From Acidobacteriota bacterium (GTDB taxonomy: Bacteria > Acidobacteriota > Terriglobia > Acidiferrales > UBA7541), in NCBI GenBank assembly GCA_003225315.1, contig QHZD01000030.1:1-64000 (forward strand): a DNA stretch of 64,000 nt, read 5' to 3'. The notes under the pieces were generated by a model. That model did no database searches. It was not told where the DNA came from and was given only the letters and a program-made list of their open reading frames with translations. Made by a program: the position numbers and the translations under genes. This document shows, piece by piece, positions 44,885 through 53,128 of the stretch (position 1 is the stretch's first letter; every line of letters starts with the position of its first letter).

Positions 44885-46077
44885 TTCGCCCCTTTTCTTT
44901 TCGTTATCTGGTCATTCTTTTTTGTTCGTCAGTAATTGCATCGTTTTCCTTAGGGCAGAACAATCTGCCTGCCATGCCGCGCGCCCGCGATCTCGGCGTC
45001 CCGTTTGACGGCACACCCGGGCCGCTCAACGCCATCACCGACGTTTCCGGCGTCACCGTCGGGCACACCACGCTTATTTCCGGCGAAGGAAAACTGCAAG
45101 TCGGCAAGGGGCCGGTTCGAACGGGAGTGACCGCCGTTCTTCCGCGCGGAAAAGATTCGATGAGCAATCCTGTTTTCGCCGGTTGGTGGTCGCTGAACGG
45201 CAACGGCGAAATGACCGGCACGACTTGGGTGGAAGAGTCCGGCTTTCTCGAAGGCCCCGTGATGATCACTAACACGCACAGCGTGGGAGTGGTTCGCGAT
45301 GCGGTCATTCAATGGCGCGTCAATCACGGCCAGCCGGATCCGACGAGTTACTGGTGGTCGCTGCCGGTCGTCGCGGAAACATGGGATGGCTGGCTCAACG
45401 ACATCAACGGTTTTCACGTGAAGCCCGAGCACGCTTTGCACGCCATCGATACGGCAGCGTCCGGTCGGGTTGCGGAAGGCAATGTTGGTGGCGGCACGGG
45501 AATGGTCTGCAACGGTTTCAAAGGAGGAATCGGCACTGCTTCGCGCAAGCTGGACACGAAAGACGGTGGCTACACAGTAGGAGTTCTAGTGCAATGCAAC
45601 TACGGCCGCCGTCCCGATCTCCGTATTGCCGGTGTCCCCGTGGGAAAAGAAATTCCTGAAGACGCTGCATATAGCTCGGCTGGATTCGCGCAAGAAGACC
45701 GAGGATCCATTATCGTCGTTGTTGCGACGGACGCGCCGCTCGTCGCGCATCAGCTGAAGCGGCTGGCCCGCCGCGTTTCACTGGGGCTCGGCCGGAACGG
45801 CAGCATCTCTGGCAACGGTTCCGGCGACATTTTCATTGCGTTCTCCACGGCGAATTCAGGCGCTGCAGCCGCCGACCACGTCGTCGATCTGAAAATGTTG
45901 CCCAACGACAAGCTTGGTCCGGTCTTCGCCGCCACCGTTCAGGCGACTGAAGAGGCCATCATCAACGCCATGATTGCCGCCGAAACCATGACCGGCATCG
46001 AGAATCACAAAGTCGTCGCGCTGCCCCACGACAAGCTTCGCGAAGTGCTCAAGAAATACAACCGCCTCATCCAATGA
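44881..46077 (+). CDS. P1 family peptidase (DmpA-like aminopeptidase)
   Basis: 398 residues with a signal peptide (MIRPFSFRYLVILFCSSV). DmpA-family Ntn-type enzymes mature by cleaving a Gly-Ser bond; here Gly275-Ser276 in EDRGSIIVVVATDAP matches, with GGGTGMVCNGFKGGIG as the conserved upstream loop. Substrates are L-aminopeptides, D-amino acid amides or beta-peptides. ATGA overlap with the M28 gene means the two peptidases are made together, probably for stepwise peptide hydrolysis in the periplasm. Confidence 0.9.
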   Translation: MIRPFSFRYLVILFCSSVIASFSLGQNNLPAMPRARDLGVPFDGTPGPLNAITDVSGVTVGHTTLISGEGKLQVGKGPVRTGVTAVLPRGKDSMSNPVFAGWWSLNGNGEMTGTTWVEESGFLEGPVMITNTHSVGVVRDAVIQWRVNHGQPDPTSYWWSLPVVAETWDGWLNDINGFHVKPEHALHAIDTAASGRVAEGNVGGGTGMVCNGFKGGIGTASRKLDTKDGGYTVGVLVQCNYGRRPDLRIAGVPVGKEIPEDAAYSSAGFAQEDRGSIIVVVATDAPLVAHQLKRLARRVSLGLGRNGSISGNGSGDIFIAFSTANSGAAAADHVVDLKMLPNDKLGPVFAATVQATEEAIINAMIAAETMTGIENHKVVALPHDKLREVLKKYNRLIQ

Positions 46078-46198
46078 GTAGACGCAAAAGAGAAGGTCGT
46101 GGCATGTCACTCTAATTTTCTGATTCAATTCACGAAATTTTAGTGAAATAGTATTAGCGGCGGATGATAGTGCGGCTTTTAAAATCAAAAATAGCGTT

Positions 46199-46462
46199 TC
46201 AACCATCCAGTATGTCAAGCCAAGCCGCGACATTAATTCGTTCCCGCAGCTGCCGTTTCACCTGGTCAGAGTCCGTATCATGGTCTACGTTGATGCTGAA
46301 CGAGCTGGCTACCGAAGTGCCGAGCCTGGCATATTTGTTATATTGTAGCGAATCGATGACCCGTCCATTTTCCACGTATGGGCGCACTGAAGAGAGATGG
46401 TAGTTATCCATCTGTAGGAGCGAGAAATCAGTCCAGTATTTCGATTGAGAAGGTCTACTCAT
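46199..46462 (-). CDS. small hypothetical protein
   Basis: 87 residues, soluble and polar. The ATG at 46462 has a good ribosome site (AGAGGGA, 6 bases), the main reason for calling it. The second half (SSFSINVDHDTDSDQVKRQLRERINVAAWLDILDG) looks amphipathic. No family recognised. Its local base composition is more AT-rich than the neighbours, compatible with recent acquisition. Confidence 0.55.
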   Translation of the reverse strand: MSRPSQSKYWTDFSLLQMDNYHLSSVRPYVENGRVIDSLQYNKYARLGTSVASSFSINVDHDTDSDQVKRQLRERINVAAWLDILDG

Positions 46463-46563
46463 ATAATCCCTCTTGAGCGAATAACTTTCCACGCTTCTGA
46501 TCCGCCCCCGCGCTCTACTGAAATATACGCTGGCGCGCAATGATTGACAAGGAGGCAACAGCC

Positions 46564-46962
46564 ATGACCACAGAATCAAGTTGGAAACCGTGGCAGAGGC
46601 AAGCTATCTGGTTTCTGTTTGGATTAGGTTGTGGACTACTGGTAGCTGTGCTGATGGCCGCGCAGAATCTTGCGAAGATCACGAAAGTCGCCGATGCACA
46701 GGCCAAAAACCTCAGCCAGCAGACATTGCTCTTCGATCCGCCAGCAAATAGCGGCCTTGCGAACGCGGGCACGCCAATGACAGAGGTTTACAACGGGAAT
46801 CGCGCAACGCCGTTAATTGGATACCCGCGTTGGATCATTGTCGGTAAAGTTAAGCCGACAATTGCCGGAAATCCAGCAGGGGCGAAGTATTCCTGCTACG
46901 ATCCGCAGACCAACCAATACGACGGCCCTTACGTTCCCGAGAGTCCAACTGTACGCCCTTAA
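46564..46962 (+). CDS. single-pass membrane protein, unknown
   Basis: 132 residues. The ATG at 46564 has AAGGAGG 8 bases upstream, better than the ATG at 46540. A transmembrane helix (AIWFLFGLGCGLLVAVLMAA) near residues 15-35 is followed by a soluble domain with no known motif and a Pro/Asn/Tyr-rich end. Topology suggests a periplasmic C-terminus. Divergent from the small gene at 46199. Confidence 0.6.
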   Translation: MTTESSWKPWQRQAIWFLFGLGCGLLVAVLMAAQNLAKITKVADAQAKNLSQQTLLFDPPANSGLANAGTPMTEVYNGNRATPLIGYPRWIIVGKVKPTIAGNPAGAKYSCYDPQTNQYDGPYVPESPTVRP

Positions 46963-47011
46963 CCGAAGTTTTGCCGGGTCGAATTGAATAGTTCGCTTTG
47001 GCGATGATTCG

Positions 47012-48211
47012 CTAAATCACTGGCACGGCGGTTTTGCGCCGTGGATTGAAGAACGGGAGCGGTACTACCTTTGCAGAAACGGTGTGGCGCACCGCTTCGA
47101 CGGTCATCTCGATGCTCAACGTCGTGTCTACCTTTGCGCTGTCGCGGTTCACGCAAGCCAGCGCGACCATTTTTTTCAGTGTGGGCGACCATGTTGTCGA
47201 GGTGGCTTTGCCCACCTGCCGCCCGCCGCGATACACCGGCACGGCCACGCGGGAGGCCATGCTCGGCACTTGCGGCGCCATTTTCAGTTTGTCGTAGAGC
47301 GCCTCGACTTCGTTCCAGTCGATCTCCAGCCCTGCGAGCGCTCGCTCCGCGCCTCTCTTTGCTTCATGTGCCAGCGCTTCGCGTCCCACGAAATTTTCCT
47401 TCTTCAAGTCCACCAGCTTCCCCAGCCCGATTTCCGCCGGAGAATACTTCTGCGATGCAATCAACGCTTTCTTGCTCGAAATGTAATCCACTTCGATCAA
47501 AATCAGCCCTGCTTCGATTCGCGCGATGTCCAGCGCAATCATGCCCGCGGGATGAATATCAAACGCCTTGCCCTTGGCGATCAACGCATCCCACACTTTG
47601 ACGGCGTCGATCCACGGCATCCATATCTCGAATCCCAGGTCGCCCGTATAACCCGTCCGCGAAATGTCCACAGGCACTCCCGCGATTTTTCCATGCGTCA
47701 CGCGAAAATATTTCAGGTTGGTGATGTCCGCGTCCGCCGCCTCGTGCAGCACTTTGCCGGACATCGGCCCCTGCAGCGCCAGCGCCGCAGTCTGCTCCGA
47801 AATATCTTCAATCGTCAAGTCCAGCGCCAGGGCATTTTGCCGGAACCACCGCAGGCTGGGATCCGCGGCCGTCCAGCGATATTCATTCTCTCCCAGCCGC
47901 GTGATCGTTCCGTCGTCGATCACTTTGCCTTCGGGATCGCACCAGCAGCAGTAAATCACCTGGTCCACGGCCACTTTATTGATGTCGCGCGCAATCACGC
48001 GGTTCACGAACTTGGTGGCGTCGCGTCCCGTCACGCGGTATTTGAAGAGCGGGGAAATATCGATCAGCGCCGCGGAATTGCGGACGGCGTTGTACTCGTG
48101 CTCGTGGTGCATCTCGTAAACGCTGACGGTGTAATAGCCCGACCATTCGCGGTAGTTCAGGCTTTCGCACAGCGCCAGCGTTCTTTCGTGAAACGCGGTT
48201 CCGACGGGCAA
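47012..48211 (-). CDS. GcvT-family aminomethyltransferase-like protein
   Basis: 399 residues with the T-protein fold. N-terminal NSAALIDISPLFKYRVTGRDA, the folate-site loop DPEGKVIDDGTITRL with the conserved Asp, LALQGPMSGKVL, and ISRTGYTGDLGFEIW are all GcvT motifs. T-protein transfers the aminomethyl group of glycine to tetrahydrofolate. No gcvH or gcvP lies nearby, and the N-terminus (HERTLALCESLNYREWSGYYTV) differs from canonical GcvT. A methylamine- or betaine-type demethylase acting with folate is a fair alternative. Cytoplasmic. Confidence 0.8.
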   Translation of the reverse strand: MPVGTAFHERTLALCESLNYREWSGYYTVSVYEMHHEHEYNAVRNSAALIDISPLFKYRVTGRDATKFVNRVIARDINKVAVDQVIYCCWCDPEGKVIDDGTITRLGENEYRWTAADPSLRWFRQNALALDLTIEDISEQTAALALQGPMSGKVLHEAADADITNLKYFRVTHGKIAGVPVDISRTGYTGDLGFEIWMPWIDAVKVWDALIAKGKAFDIHPAGMIALDIARIEAGLILIEVDYISSKKALIASQKYSPAEIGLGKLVDLKKENFVGREALAHEAKRGAERALAGLEIDWNEVEALYDKLKMAPQVPSMASRVAVPVYRGGRQVGKATSTTWSPTLKKMVALACVNRDSAKVDTTLSIEMTVEAVRHTVSAKVVPLPFFNPRRKTAVPVI

Positions 48212-48362
48212 GAATCCTCCTGATGAGCGCGGCAGTTCGCCGCTGCAAAGACACTGGATTATAGGTGCGAACTCTCGGCGCTCGCAAGGTTTGCGCGCGA
48301 AATCGGGCTAGGGGTGCGCGGCTTTGCGTCCCGTCCAGGCTCTTGCTATCTTGAAATCAACC

Positions 48363-49052
48363 ATGACCGAAAGAGTAGTTTTGATCACCGGGGCCAACGG
48401 CGGACTGGGAACGTTCGTGACCAAGCGTTTTCTTGAGACCGGCGTGATGGTTGTCGGCGGTTCCCGGAAGATCTCGAAAGAGGACTTCGAAGGGCCCAAT
48501 TTCGTCCCGCTGGCGGCTGATTTCACGGAGCCAAATGCAGTGCGCGATGCGATTGCCTCGGTGGTCACGCGTTTTGGCAGGCTTGACGTGCTGGTGCACG
48601 TGATGGGCGGCTTTGCGGGCGGTTTGACCGTCGCAGATACCGATGACACCACCTGGGAGCAAATGCGCGACATGAATTTGACTTCGGCGCTTTATGTTTT
48701 GCGCGCCGCGATACCGCATCTCCGGAAATCGGGGAAAGGCCGCGCCATCGCGATCGGGAGCCTGGCTGCCGTCGAGCCACACGCGAGACTTGGCGCGTAC
48801 GTGACGTTCAAATCCGCGCTGACGACTCTCGTGCGAACCGTGGCGCTCGAAAACAAGGACAGCGGAATGACTGCAAACGTGGTTTTGCCCGGAACGATGG
48901 ACACGCCGGCGAACCGCAAATCCATGCCGGGCGCTGATTTTTCGAAATGGGTTCAGCCGGCCGATGTAGCTGATCTGGTCCTGTGGCTCGCAGACGAGCG
49001 GTCAGGGCATATCAACGGTATGGCGATTCCGATAGACAGCCCCAAAGCATGA
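48363..49052 (+). CDS. short-chain dehydrogenase/reductase
   Basis: 229 residues with a classical Rossmann fold: TGANGGLG cofactor motif at 9-16 and the YxxxK pair in AYVTFKSAL, preceded by the Ser region AIGSLAAVE. The C-terminus GHINGMAIPIDSPKA is typical of classical SDRs. Substrate unknown. The ATG at 48363 places the cofactor motif at the usual distance; no good ribosome site is seen. Confidence 0.85.
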   Translation: MTERVVLITGANGGLGTFVTKRFLETGVMVVGGSRKISKEDFEGPNFVPLAADFTEPNAVRDAIASVVTRFGRLDVLVHVMGGFAGGLTVADTDDTTWEQMRDMNLTSALYVLRAAIPHLRKSGKGRAIAIGSLAAVEPHARLGAYVTFKSALTTLVRTVALENKDSGMTANVVLPGTMDTPANRKSMPGADFSKWVQPADVADLVLWLADERSGHINGMAIPIDSPKA

Positions 49053-49088
49053 ACGTCTTGTTCACTGCTCTTTGCCATCTGCGTTCCT

Positions 49089-49109
49089 GTGACGGTGTCA
49101 CTGTTTTTT
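49089..49109 (+). terminator. weak intrinsic terminator after the SDR gene
   Basis: GTGAC-GGT-GTCAC forms a 5-bp stem followed by TGTTTTTT. Position 37 bases after the SDR stop suits a terminator, although the stem is short. Confidence 0.45.
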
Positions 49110-49211
49110 CGTCGCCAAAGCAGGCTATCAACACTTGGGACCAGCCGATGACGCTTTACAGTGGGCCGAGGCTGGCCCTATAGTCATTTGACGACCGCCT
49201 CCGAACACTGC

Positions 49212-50027
49212 ATGCGAAAAATCCACCTCATTCGAACCGCACTGCTTCCCTGCCTGCTCTTGTTCAGCGCAAGCCTCTGCGCGGCGGAAGACATCAAGAA
49301 GATTCATCCCGCAGGATACGTCAGCGATCTGGCCGGCGCTATCGCCCCGGAGGCCAGGACGCGGCTCGAAGCGCTATGCTCGGAGGTGGAGCAGAAGACC
49401 GGCGCGCAGTTGGCGATTGTCACCGTCCAATCGCTCGAAGGCGAGAGTGTCGAGAACTACGCGGTGGATCTGTTCAAGCAGCTTGGAGTCGGAGGTAAAA
49501 AAGACAATCGCGGCGTGCTGCTGCTCGTCGCTCCCAACGAGCGCAAATACCGCATCGAAGTGGGCTACGGGCTCGAACCGGTGATCAATGATGCGCGGGC
49601 GGGAGATGCCGGGCGCGCCATGGTGCCCTACTTGCGGCAGAACGATTATGGCAAGGCGGCGGAAGTCGCCGCGTGGCAACTAGCTAAGTACATTGCAGAT
49701 GATGCTGGTGTTACGTTGAGCGGCCTGCCGCCCGCCCCGCGAAATCAGAATCGCGGAGGGAATCCGGGAATCCCTGTATTCTGGGTCATTCTTGGTCTGA
49801 TTATTTTCTTTCGCGTGATTGGAAGTCTGTCAGGCCGAGGCGGGCGCGGAGCGAGCGGCAGTGGCTGTCTCTGGTTTCTCCTGGGAATGCTGGCAAGCAA
49901 TAGCGGCCGGGGCTCGGGTGGGGGAGCCTGGGGCGGAGGCGGCTTCGGCGGTGGCGGAGGAGGCGGCGGGTTTGGGGGATTTGGCGGCGGCAGCAGCGGA
50001 GGCGGAGGAGCTTCGGGAAGCTGGTAG
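49212..50027 (+). CDS. TPM-domain (YgcG/Psb32-like) membrane protein
   Basis: 271 residues: a signal peptide, then a TPM domain at about 35-165 (VSDLAGAIAPEARTRLEAL, DNRGVLLLVAPNERKYRIEV, GYGLEP), one transmembrane helix (VFWVILGLIIFFRVIGSL) and a Gly/Ser-rich tail of about 50 residues ending SGSW. TPM proteins of this type usually neighbour LemA proteins, as here. Function is unclear; phosphatase activity and roles in membrane-protein quality control have been proposed for relatives. Confidence 0.85.
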   Translation: MRKIHLIRTALLPCLLLFSASLCAAEDIKKIHPAGYVSDLAGAIAPEARTRLEALCSEVEQKTGAQLAIVTVQSLEGESVENYAVDLFKQLGVGGKKDNRGVLLLVAPNERKYRIEVGYGLEPVINDARAGDAGRAMVPYLRQNDYGKAAEVAAWQLAKYIADDAGVTLSGLPPAPRNQNRGGNPGIPVFWVILGLIIFFRVIGSLSGRGGRGASGSGCLWFLLGMLASNSGRGSGGGAWGGGGFGGGGGGGGFGGFGGGSSGGGGASGSW

Positions 50028-50053
50028 CTCCGTTTGAAAGGAATGGATTCGAA

Positions 50054-50806
50054 ATGCAATCCACGGACACAAAACTTGCAGAATTAGTTCGAAGGCTGAA
50101 GGAATTCGCGGCGGCAAATTTGGAATGTGTGATTTTATTTGGCTCAGCCGCGCGCGGGGATTTTCGCGAAGCACACTCGGATCTCAACGTCGTCTGCATC
50201 CTGCATTCGCTGAGTGTCGCGGAGTTGGGGCGGCTCGCGTACGTGGTGAAATGGTGGTGCGTCGATCAGAAAGAGCCTGCGCCGCTTTTTTTCACGAGGG
50301 ATGAGCTAAAGAATGCCGCGGATGTTTTTGCCATCGAGATTCTGGACATGAAGCACGGGCGGCGAGTGCTCTTTGGAGCGGACGTTGTGGCGGACATTGA
50401 AGTGCCGATGAATTTGCATCGCGTGCAGATCGAGCATGATTTGCGCACGATCCTGCTGAAGTTGCGGCAGCACTATTTGCGCGCGCCGGGCAATTCAAAG
50501 GAATTGGCGCCCATCCTGAGAAAATCGTTTTCGGGAGTCCTGACGCTGTTGCGCCACGTGGTGATCGCATTTGGAGAAGAGCCGCCGGTCAGCGCTCATG
50601 ATATTGTTGCTCGGGCGGCTGAGCTGACGGGCTCGAGTGCGCAGGCGTTTGACGCCATGCTGAAGCTGCGCGAAACGGGCGAGTTGCACGGCGAAATTAT
50701 TCCGGTATACGGCGCGTATTTAAAGGGATTGGAAAAAGTCTTGGATGCGCTGGACCATCATTTTCCCAAGCGGGAATGGCGGCGCGTGAAGAACGCAGAT
50801 TCGTAA
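50054..50806 (+). CDS. nucleotidyltransferase-fold protein with altered active site
   Basis: 250 residues. The N-terminal motif FGSAARGDFREAHSDLNV is that of MNT/Pol-beta nucleotidyltransferases, but the usual DxD metal pair reads DLN, so the second acid is lost. The rest is helical, resembling the substrate-binding helices of HEPN/KNTase-type partners. It lies between the TPM and LemA genes, 26 and 22 bases from each, and is therefore probably co-expressed with them. It may be a binding protein instead of an enzyme. Confidence 0.7.
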   Translation: MQSTDTKLAELVRRLKEFAAANLECVILFGSAARGDFREAHSDLNVVCILHSLSVAELGRLAYVVKWWCVDQKEPAPLFFTRDELKNAADVFAIEILDMKHGRRVLFGADVVADIEVPMNLHRVQIEHDLRTILLKLRQHYLRAPGNSKELAPILRKSFSGVLTLLRHVVIAFGEEPPVSAHDIVARAAELTGSSAQAFDAMLKLRETGELHGEIIPVYGAYLKGLEKVLDALDHHFPKREWRRVKNADS

Positions 50807-50828
50807 ACTCAATTGATTCGAGGCGGAC

Positions 50829-51455
50829 ATGAAGAATGCTCTGATCGTTCTGGTTGTTTTGGTGATCATCGCGCTGCTGCTGGGCAGTTCCTTCGTCAGC
50901 CGCAGAAATCAGATGGTCGTGAAGCGCGAGTCGGTGAACGCAGCTTGGGCGCAGGTGGATGTCGTCCTGCAACGGCGAGCCGACTTGATCCCGAACCTGG
51001 TGGAAACCGTAAAAGGCTTCGCGGCGCAGGAACAAACCGTTTTCGGCGACATCGCCAAGGCGCGCTCCGCCTTGCTCGGCGCGCATTCTCCGGCCGAGAA
51101 AATAGCGGCGAATGGACAATTGGATTCGGCGTTGGGGCGGTTGCTGGTGGTGGTTGAAAACTATCCGCAGCTAAAATCTAACGAGAATTTTTTGCGACTG
51201 CAAGACGAGCTGGCAGGCACGGAAAATCGCATCGCCGTGGAGCGCCGCCGCTACAACGAAGCCGTCCAGGATTACAATACCTTCATTGCGCTCTTTCCGA
51301 ACAGCTTGGTGGCGAGCATGAGCGGGTTCACGCGCAACGATGCTTACTTCAAAACGGAAGAAGGCGCGCGGCAGGTTCCCAAAGTCAGTTTCGGAACTCC
51401 CAACGCGCCAGCGACGCCGGCTACGACACCGAAGCAAGCGCCTGCAAAGCCGTGA
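50829..51455 (+). CDS. LemA family protein
   Basis: 208 residues with an N-terminal transmembrane helix (ALIVLVVLVIIALLLG) and the LemA helical bundle (VNAAWAQVDVVLQRRADLIPNLVETVKGF, ENFLRLQDELAGTENRIAVERRRYNEAV, FPNSLVASMSGF). It ends in an Ala/Pro/Thr-rich tail. LemA proteins are membrane-anchored and of unsettled function. Third gene of the TPM/nucleotidyltransferase/LemA cluster. Confidence 0.93.
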   Translation: MKNALIVLVVLVIIALLLGSSFVSRRNQMVVKRESVNAAWAQVDVVLQRRADLIPNLVETVKGFAAQEQTVFGDIAKARSALLGAHSPAEKIAANGQLDSALGRLLVVVENYPQLKSNENFLRLQDELAGTENRIAVERRRYNEAVQDYNTFIALFPNSLVASMSGFTRNDAYFKTEEGARQVPKVSFGTPNAPATPATTPKQAPAKP

Positions 51456-51482
51456 GGTTTTTGTTTCGGCAAAGCGCGCATT

Positions 51483-51968
51483 TCAAGATAGCCCGAGCTG
51501 CTTGCGGATTTCCGCGACGATTTCCTCCGGGGATTTCGCGGCGTCGACCATGATGGCATCGACAGGTTCCTCAAGATCGGCGAATTGGCCGGCCAGGATG
51601 CCTTCGCCAGCAAAATGGCCGTGGCGCTGGCGAATTCTTTCGGCGAAGAGTGCGTAACTCCCTTTCAGATAAACAATTTTAATTTCGGGGCTGGGACGAA
51701 GCTCATCGCGATAGGCGCGCTTGAGGGCGGAGCACGCAAGCATGACGTTTTTGCCAACAGCGATCCATTCGAGGATGGCTTTGCGCATGGCTGCGAGCCA
51801 AGGAGCGCGATCGGCGTCATTAAGTGGGATTCCGTGGGACATTTTTTCGATGTTGGCGGGCGGATGGAAGCCGTCGGCGTCGGCGAATTGCCAGTTGAGT
51901 TGCGCGGCGAGCATGGTGCCCACAGTGGTCTTGCCGGCACCGGTTGTGCCCATGATGATGACGACCAC
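51483..51968 (-). CDS. gntK: gluconokinase
   Basis: 161 residues, the normal length for GntK-type gluconokinase, which makes 6-phosphogluconate from gluconate and ATP. P-loop GTTGAGKTT at 7-15; ADGFHPPANIEKMSHGIPLNDADR is the family's substrate-binding segment; CSALKRAYRD and LKGSYALFAERIRQRHGHF follow. The start is GTG at 51968, with AAAGGG upstream. It is the most distal gene of a minus-strand series that includes glucokinase and glucose-6-phosphate dehydrogenase, so 6-phosphogluconate is the shared product. Confidence 0.93.
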   Translation of the reverse strand: MVVIIMGTTGAGKTTVGTMLAAQLNWQFADADGFHPPANIEKMSHGIPLNDADRAPWLAAMRKAILEWIAVGKNVMLACSALKRAYRDELRPSPEIKIVYLKGSYALFAERIRQRHGHFAGEGILAGQFADLEEPVDAIMVDAAKSPEEIVAEIRKQLGLS

Positions 51969-51992
51969 AATTCCCTTTCGCGGAGCTTGCCG

Positions 51993-53126
51993 TCAGACCT
52001 GGCCGAGAAATTCGCCTAGCAGCATATGGAAATGGTGAACGCCGTTTTCGCGCTTCACGGAGTAACGGCCGCGGTCGTACGTCGATGAGCGCAAACCGCG
52101 CTGAACATTCTCGCAGAGGCCGATGTCTTCCTGCTGAACTTCATCGCTGAAGGCTACGGCGCGTTTGATGCGTTCCTGATTATTCTGAGAAGCCACATCG
52201 TGGAAAAACCACTCGAAGATGGTGAGGGTCTTTTCGTGGGACAGAGGAACGATGACGTTGGTTGAAATGTTGTCGGGATAAATGTTGAGCATCAAGTTTG
52301 GAAAAATCCAAAAATACAGTGCGTCTTGCAGGCCGGCACCGGGCGCGTACATGCGCTCGCCCGCATCTCCCTCTTTCATGGCGCGAATCGGGGCGAATTG
52401 TTGCGAATTATACCGGAAAGTATCGGTGCGATATTGCGCGTAGTCGATTTCCTTCATCAGGCCGGGATGCGCGATGGGAATGTGGTAGCCCTCGAGATAG
52501 TTGTCAACGTAAACCTTCCAATTGCAATCGATGACGTAGTCGCGGCGCTCGGCAAATTGCAGGCCTTCAAATTGAAAACCACGCGCCTGCTGAGGAATCT
52601 GACCGAGATAAGAGGACAGGGGCTCGGCCTTCAAATCGAAATTCACAAAGATGAACCGTTCCCAGGTTTCGCAGCGAAGCGGCACCATGCCCATGGTGCG
52701 GCGGTCGAAAAATTCAACACCGTCAACGTCGGGCGTACCAATCAGGCGGCCATCGAGAGTGTAAGTCCAGCCGTGATACTGGCAACGCAAAACGTTCTTG
52801 CAGCCGCTGCCAAGCGCGATCGGACCGGCGCGATGGCGGCAAACGTTGCTGAAAGCACGCAATTCCCCTTGCTTGTCGCGAACGACGATGATGGGTTCAC
52901 CTGCGACATCGGCGGTGAAATAACTTTCGGAGTCGGCGATGGTGCGTTTTATGCCGTTAACTTCTCCGCAGGATTGGCTGAGAGTTCCGACGAGTTGCCA
53001 AGTGCGCTGGAAGACGCGAGTTTTCTCGATTTCAAGAATCGCGGGATCGGTGTAAAAGCGGGAGGCGAGCGTTTGCGCACACTCGATCTGTTCGTGAACA
53101 TCGAGATGGAGAGGTTTCGTCAACAT
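51993..53126 (-). CDS. Rieske-type ring-hydroxylating/demethylating oxygenase, alpha subunit
   Basis: 377 residues. The Rieske [2Fe-2S] site has Cys96-x-His98 and Cys115-x2-His118 (CRH...CQYH); the mononuclear iron site shows DNYLEGYHIPIAHP with His215 and His220. Single-component alpha subunits of this size include choline/glycine-betaine or carnitine-type monooxygenases as well as aromatic dioxygenases. The start at 53126 is 2 bases after the aldehyde dehydrogenase stop, so the two are co-translated. No reductase gene is adjacent, so electrons must come from elsewhere. Confidence 0.87.
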   Translation of the reverse strand: MLTKPLHLDVHEQIECAQTLASRFYTDPAILEIEKTRVFQRTWQLVGTLSQSCGEVNGIKRTIADSESYFTADVAGEPIIVVRDKQGELRAFSNVCRHRAGPIALGSGCKNVLRCQYHGWTYTLDGRLIGTPDVDGVEFFDRRTMGMVPLRCETWERFIFVNFDLKAEPLSSYLGQIPQQARGFQFEGLQFAERRDYVIDCNWKVYVDNYLEGYHIPIAHPGLMKEIDYAQYRTDTFRYNSQQFAPIRAMKEGDAGERMYAPGAGLQDALYFWIFPNLMLNIYPDNISTNVIVPLSHEKTLTIFEWFFHDVASQNNQERIKRAVAFSDEVQQEDIGLCENVQRGLRSSTYDRGRYSVKRENGVHHFHMLLGEFLGQV

Positions 53127-53128
53127 GA

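Noticed and set aside
47084-48223. Plus-strand open frame of 379 codons opposite the GcvT-like gene
   Set aside because: The translation is His/Arg/Gln-rich with no recognisable motif, whereas the minus strand has clear T-protein motifs.
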